Shown: positions 6,498-8,611 of the stretch, piece after piece | Layout: each line of letters opens with the position of its first letter | Position numbering within the stretch: position 1 is the first letter of the stretch | Source of the DNA: Alphaproteobacteria bacterium | GTDB taxonomy: Bacteria > Pseudomonadota > Alphaproteobacteria > Paracaedibacterales > CAITNM01 | DNA length: 8,611 nt | NCBI GenBank assembly: GCA_947499175.1 | Contig: CANMNU010000052.1 | Span: 1 to 8,611 of the forward strand | Direction of reading: 5' to 3' | Notes under the pieces: generated by a model | What the model saw: only the letters and a program-made list of their open reading frames with translations | The model's database searches: none | Told to the model about the DNA's origin: nothing | Position numbers and translations under genes: made by a program

Positions 6498-6521
6498 TGG
6501 GGTAGCGTTTGTGGTAGCAAA
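6498..6521 (+). repeat. Tandem 12-mer resembling integrase arm-binding sites
   Basis: TGGGGTAGCGTT (6498-6509) is followed directly by TGTGGTAGCAAA (6510-6521). Both share the pattern TGNGGTAGC. Pairs of GGGGTA-like repeats 40-100 bp beyond a tRNA end are typical of the arm sites upstream of P4-type integrase genes. Here they lie on the side of the scar opposite to the integrase, and no integrase follows on the plus strand. Confidence 0.45.
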
Positions 6522-6929
6522 TATGCCCATTTCTAGTTCCCGGTTTTTAAAAAACAATAGTTTCTAAAATTTTTCGATCAATTAAAGCCAAACCTATTAA
6601 GGAATTATAGTGGTTACAAAAACTCATTTCCGTATTCTAGATTGTAATTGTTGAGAGAGCAAATGTGCTAATTTTTCTGGTGTTTCAGGTGAAGAAATGT
6701 AAGAAAACGTTGAGCGACATAACATAGTATTCTTACCTTTCAATCAACTAGTAATCATGCGAGAACACATGGACTTAAGCTTGATCCATTGAGTTCATGA
6801 AACTAAAAAAAATGCCAATTAATGCTATGCAATACTTCATAAAATTATTCCGTGATCTTGGAGAGTGAAATTTATTGATAATCCAAGCGAAAACAACTGA
6901 CAATCATGATTTCATCCGGCCAGTTTAAT
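6522..6929. other. Spacer between att scar and MFS gene, probably decayed
   Basis: No gene of credible length is present on either strand. The only notable coding-like piece is a 33-codon minus-strand frame (6725-6624) reading MLCRSTFSYISSPETPEKLA before a Q- and R-rich end, which looks like the tail of a lost protein. No ribosome site or promoter supports it as an active gene. No clear terminator for the MFS gene is seen after 6930. Confidence 0.4.
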
Positions 6930-8270
6930 TTAATCAGTTTTAGTTGAAAGTGGTGTGTCTATTTGTTGTTGATATTGATTTTTATTCTCATTCTCATTCT
7001 CATTTTCTAGTTTTTCAAAGTAATAAACTCCCCAAAGAAAGCCAAAAATAACAGGAAACATAACAAACTGAAGCCCCCAATATCCAAACTTATTTGTTAA
7101 ATAAATTAACAGAAATGATGTAATCGTATACATAACGGCGCGAGACAATGCAAATATAAATACAGTATAAGTAAATCTTTTTAATGTAGGAAAATATTTA
7201 TAGTAAACAGCTGAAGCTGGTATGTCTGTCAAAGACAGAAACATGCAAATTAATTGTACTAAAAGCAAATACGCCGGATTGTTTATGGCACTAAGAATAG
7301 ACGGCAATAATAAAACAATGGGAAATAGAATAAAGGCCTTGGCTTTTAATATATTCAATGGGTGAATTCTGCAACTCATAAACACGCATACCAAAAATCC
7401 AAACAACTCCATAATTGCAACACTCAGATTATTATGAATAACCTGTTCTGCTGTGTAACAAAAACGGTTTTTTAGAATGTCTCCACAGTAAATATATGCA
7501 AAGAAAAAAGAAATCGGGAACCCACTTTGAATTAAAAAACAAGCAATAATTGTTTTTTTGTCAACCTTTTTCTTAGAAGCACAAGATTTAGGGATTTTTC
7601 CAATCATGCCATCTCTAGCTTTCTTTCTGAGCCTTTGTGCGTCAACAAATTCCGGTGTTTCTCTAAGACGTGTGCGAGCAATAGAACCAACAACAGCAAC
7701 ACATGCACCTATCCAAAATGCAACTCGCCAATTGAATCCAGAAGTTGTTGCTAAGGAAGCTATAAATAAGGCAAAAAAAGACCCTACAGCAGCAGCACAC
7801 CCCATTAATCCAACAACAGGGTACCTAGCTGGAACTTTAATCGTTTCCGTCAAATAAATTTCCGCACCTACAATCTCGCCCATAGATGATAATCCCTGAA
7901 CGATGCGACAGATAGTTACTATCCAGGCGGCTGATATTCCTACCTGTGCATAAGTTGGCAGGTTAGCCATGATAACACATGACACAGACATCATTATAGT
8001 CGTAATCACCACAGTTGCCTTTCTCCCAACATTATCTCCAATATAACCAAATATTAATGCTCCAATTGGGCGTAATAAGTAGGTGGATGAAAAAGCAAGA
8101 GCAGATAGGAGGGCGGCAGTTTTAAGGTCAGTTTTGGGAAAAAATAACTCATTGAGCAAAACTTGCATATGAACATACAGCATAAGATCGAAGTATTCTA
8201 GGAATGTACCGATCTGGAGTAATCCAATAGATTCTTTTTGTGATCGGTTTAAAGACGCAAAAATACCCAT
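6930..8270 (-). CDS. MFS transporter, ProP-like metabolite:H+ symporter
   Basis: This is an inner-membrane proton-coupled solute carrier of the major facilitator superfamily with about 12 hydrophobic segments. The loop 2-3 signature GYIGDNVGRK (residues 75-84 from ATG 8270) and the TM4 motif CRIVQG...GEIVGAE are both intact. Overall it resembles the ProP/KgtP-type symporters that are numerous in intracellular bacteria, but the substrate cannot be read from sequence. ATG 8270 is preferred because GAGG lies five bases upstream and family members begin MGIFASLN. ATG 8294 would add eight residues, with AGGAG eleven bases upstream. The C-terminal tail after the last helix is low-complexity (NENENENKNQYQQQ), encoded by a hexanucleotide repeat. 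It stands alone between an att scar and an IS end, so it is either the chromosomal flank or cargo. Confidence 0.9.
   Translation of the reverse strand: MGIFASLNRSQKESIGLLQIGTFLEYFDLMLYVHMQVLLNELFFPKTDLKTAALLSALAFSSTYLLRPIGALIFGYIGDNVGRKATVVITTIMMSVSCVIMANLPTYAQVGISAAWIVTICRIVQGLSSMGEIVGAEIYLTETIKVPARYPVVGLMGCAAAVGSFFALFIASLATTSGFNWRVAFWIGACVAVVGSIARTRLRETPEFVDAQRLRKKARDGMIGKIPKSCASKKKVDKKTIIACFLIQSGFPISFFFAYIYCGDILKNRFCYTAEQVIHNNLSVAIMELFGFLVCVFMSCRIHPLNILKAKAFILFPIVLLLPSILSAINNPAYLLLVQLICMFLSLTDIPASAVYYKYFPTLKRFTYTVFIFALSRAVMYTITSFLLIYLTNKFGYWGLQFVMFPVIFGFLWGVYYFEKLENENENENKNQYQQQIDTPLSTKTD
6984..7007 (-). repeat. Hexanucleotide repeat in the MFS C-terminal tail
   Basis: On the plus strand ATTCTC occurs three times in tandem (6984-7001) followed by one imperfect unit ATTTTC. 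On the coding strand this gives GAGAAT, that is Glu-Asn repeats. Unit length six keeps the frame when copy number changes, so the tail can vary in length without loss of the protein. Confidence 0.7.
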
Positions 8271-8403
8271 ACCTACCTCATGACATATATACATTAATCT
8301 GATGACTCCTATTTAGACCCTTTGAAAACAACAAACAAGTAATCAAAGATTTAGTTATTTAATTAATATTCTCCATATTCATAGACATTTTGCCATTTAG
8401 AGC

Positions 8404-8422
8404 ATAAAAAGCACCTTTTTAT
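8404..8422. repeat. 8-bp AT-rich hairpin upstream of the MFS gene
   Basis: ATAAAAAG (8404-8411) and CTTTTTAT (8415-8422) are perfect complements around the loop CAC. With one G-C pair and T-runs on both strands it could act as a weak bidirectional terminator or a protein-binding site. The rest of 8295-8568 shows no gene. Confidence 0.4.
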
Positions 8423-8505
8423 CTGTTAAAAAATCTTAAATTTTCACGCGAAATTGCGCTCCTAAACAATATTTTGCACATGGTTCGGCAAGTCTATTTC
8501 TTATT

Positions 8506-8568
8506 ATAGCCATTAACAAATAAATAGCTTATAATTTTAGTAATTATTTTTAAATTTTAATTAAGCCG
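8506..8568 (+). mobile_element. Possible left end of IS630-like element
   Basis: IS630-family elements insert at TA and often have ends beginning near TATAG. TATAGCCATTAACAAATAA starts at 8506, 63 bp before the transposase ATG, a reasonable distance for a left terminal repeat. The right end is outside the window, so the boundary is a guess. Confidence 0.25.
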
Positions 8569-8611
8569 ATGACTTACTCTATTGATATGCGCAGAAAAGT
8601 ACTTAAAGTGA
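8569..8611 (+). CDS. IS630-like transposase, N-terminal fragment cut by window edge
   Basis: An ATG at 8569 opens a frame to the window edge giving MTYSIDMRRKVLKV. IS630-family transposases typically begin M-x-Y-S-x-D-x-R-x-x-V, the first helix of the paired-like helix-turn-helix that binds the element ends. Only 14 residues are visible, so the DDE domain cannot be checked. No ribosome site is evident. It is divergent from the MFS gene. Confidence 0.6.
   Translation, partial: MTYSIDMRRKVLKV

Noticed and set aside
6272..6919. TTCATCCGG direct repeat at 6272-6280 and 6911-6919 as element ends
   Set aside because: Nine bases over about 640 bp is within chance and neither copy coincides with a tRNA end or other boundary signal.
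7558..7857. 99-aa plus-strand ORF inside the MFS gene
   Set aside because: Antisense to conserved membrane segments; it is explained by the codon pattern of the transporter.
1..8611. CRISPR array, rRNA gene or riboswitch
   Set aside because: No regularly spaced direct repeats, no rRNA-like conserved blocks, and no recognisable aptamer were seen in any intergenic stretch.

Overview
The window is an AT-rich accessory region, probably from a host-associated gammaproteobacterium of the Legionella/Coxiella/Rickettsiella kind. This assignment rests on three things: a ProP-type MFS symporter of the sort expanded in intracellular bacteria, a tRNA-Thr(TGT) 3' half whose anticodon arm matches gammaproteobacterial tRNA-Thr, and insertion-sequence ends at both edges. 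The taxonomic call is inference, not proof.

Layout, left to right. Bases 1-55 hold the N-terminus of an IS982-like transposase (minus strand) cut by the window edge, followed by about 460 bp without a recognisable gene. A 98-aa protein (516-812, plus) has an operator-like promoter region and an intrinsic terminator. It converges on a minus-strand operon (3004 to 847) of a 76-aa protein, a 171-aa protein and a DUF3631 ATPase of the phage/island replication type. The ATPase gene carries two single-base frame disruptions of opposite sign. A 386-bp divergent control region (3005-3390) holds a consensus -10 box, two inverted repeats and a 48-codon ORF that may be a gene remnant. A 490-aa plus-strand AAA ATPase with a C-terminal PD-(D/E)XK-type motif (3391-4863) is probably island cargo. 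It converges on a DUF4102/P4-type tyrosine recombinase (5065-6249, minus).

Just beyond the integrase start lies a 45-nt tRNA-Thr(TGT) 3' half (6408-6452), an attachment-site scar. Its orientation puts the island carrying the integrase to its left, with the intact tRNA expected outside the window. A tandem 12-mer resembling P4-integrase arm sites follows at 6498-6521, suggesting that a second element once began on the other side. The right part is a degraded spacer (6453-6929), an MFS symporter (6930-8270, minus), a 274-bp spacer with a hairpin, and the first 14 codons of an IS630-like transposase (8569 to the end).

Taken together this looks like the int-proximal end of a P4-like integrative element (replication module, nuclease/ATPase cargo, integrase, att), partly decayed and bordered by insertion sequences. 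No complete new multi-gene system could be demonstrated. The least explained parts are the AAA-nuclease cargo gene with its control region, the 98-aa protein with its operator, and the att junction.
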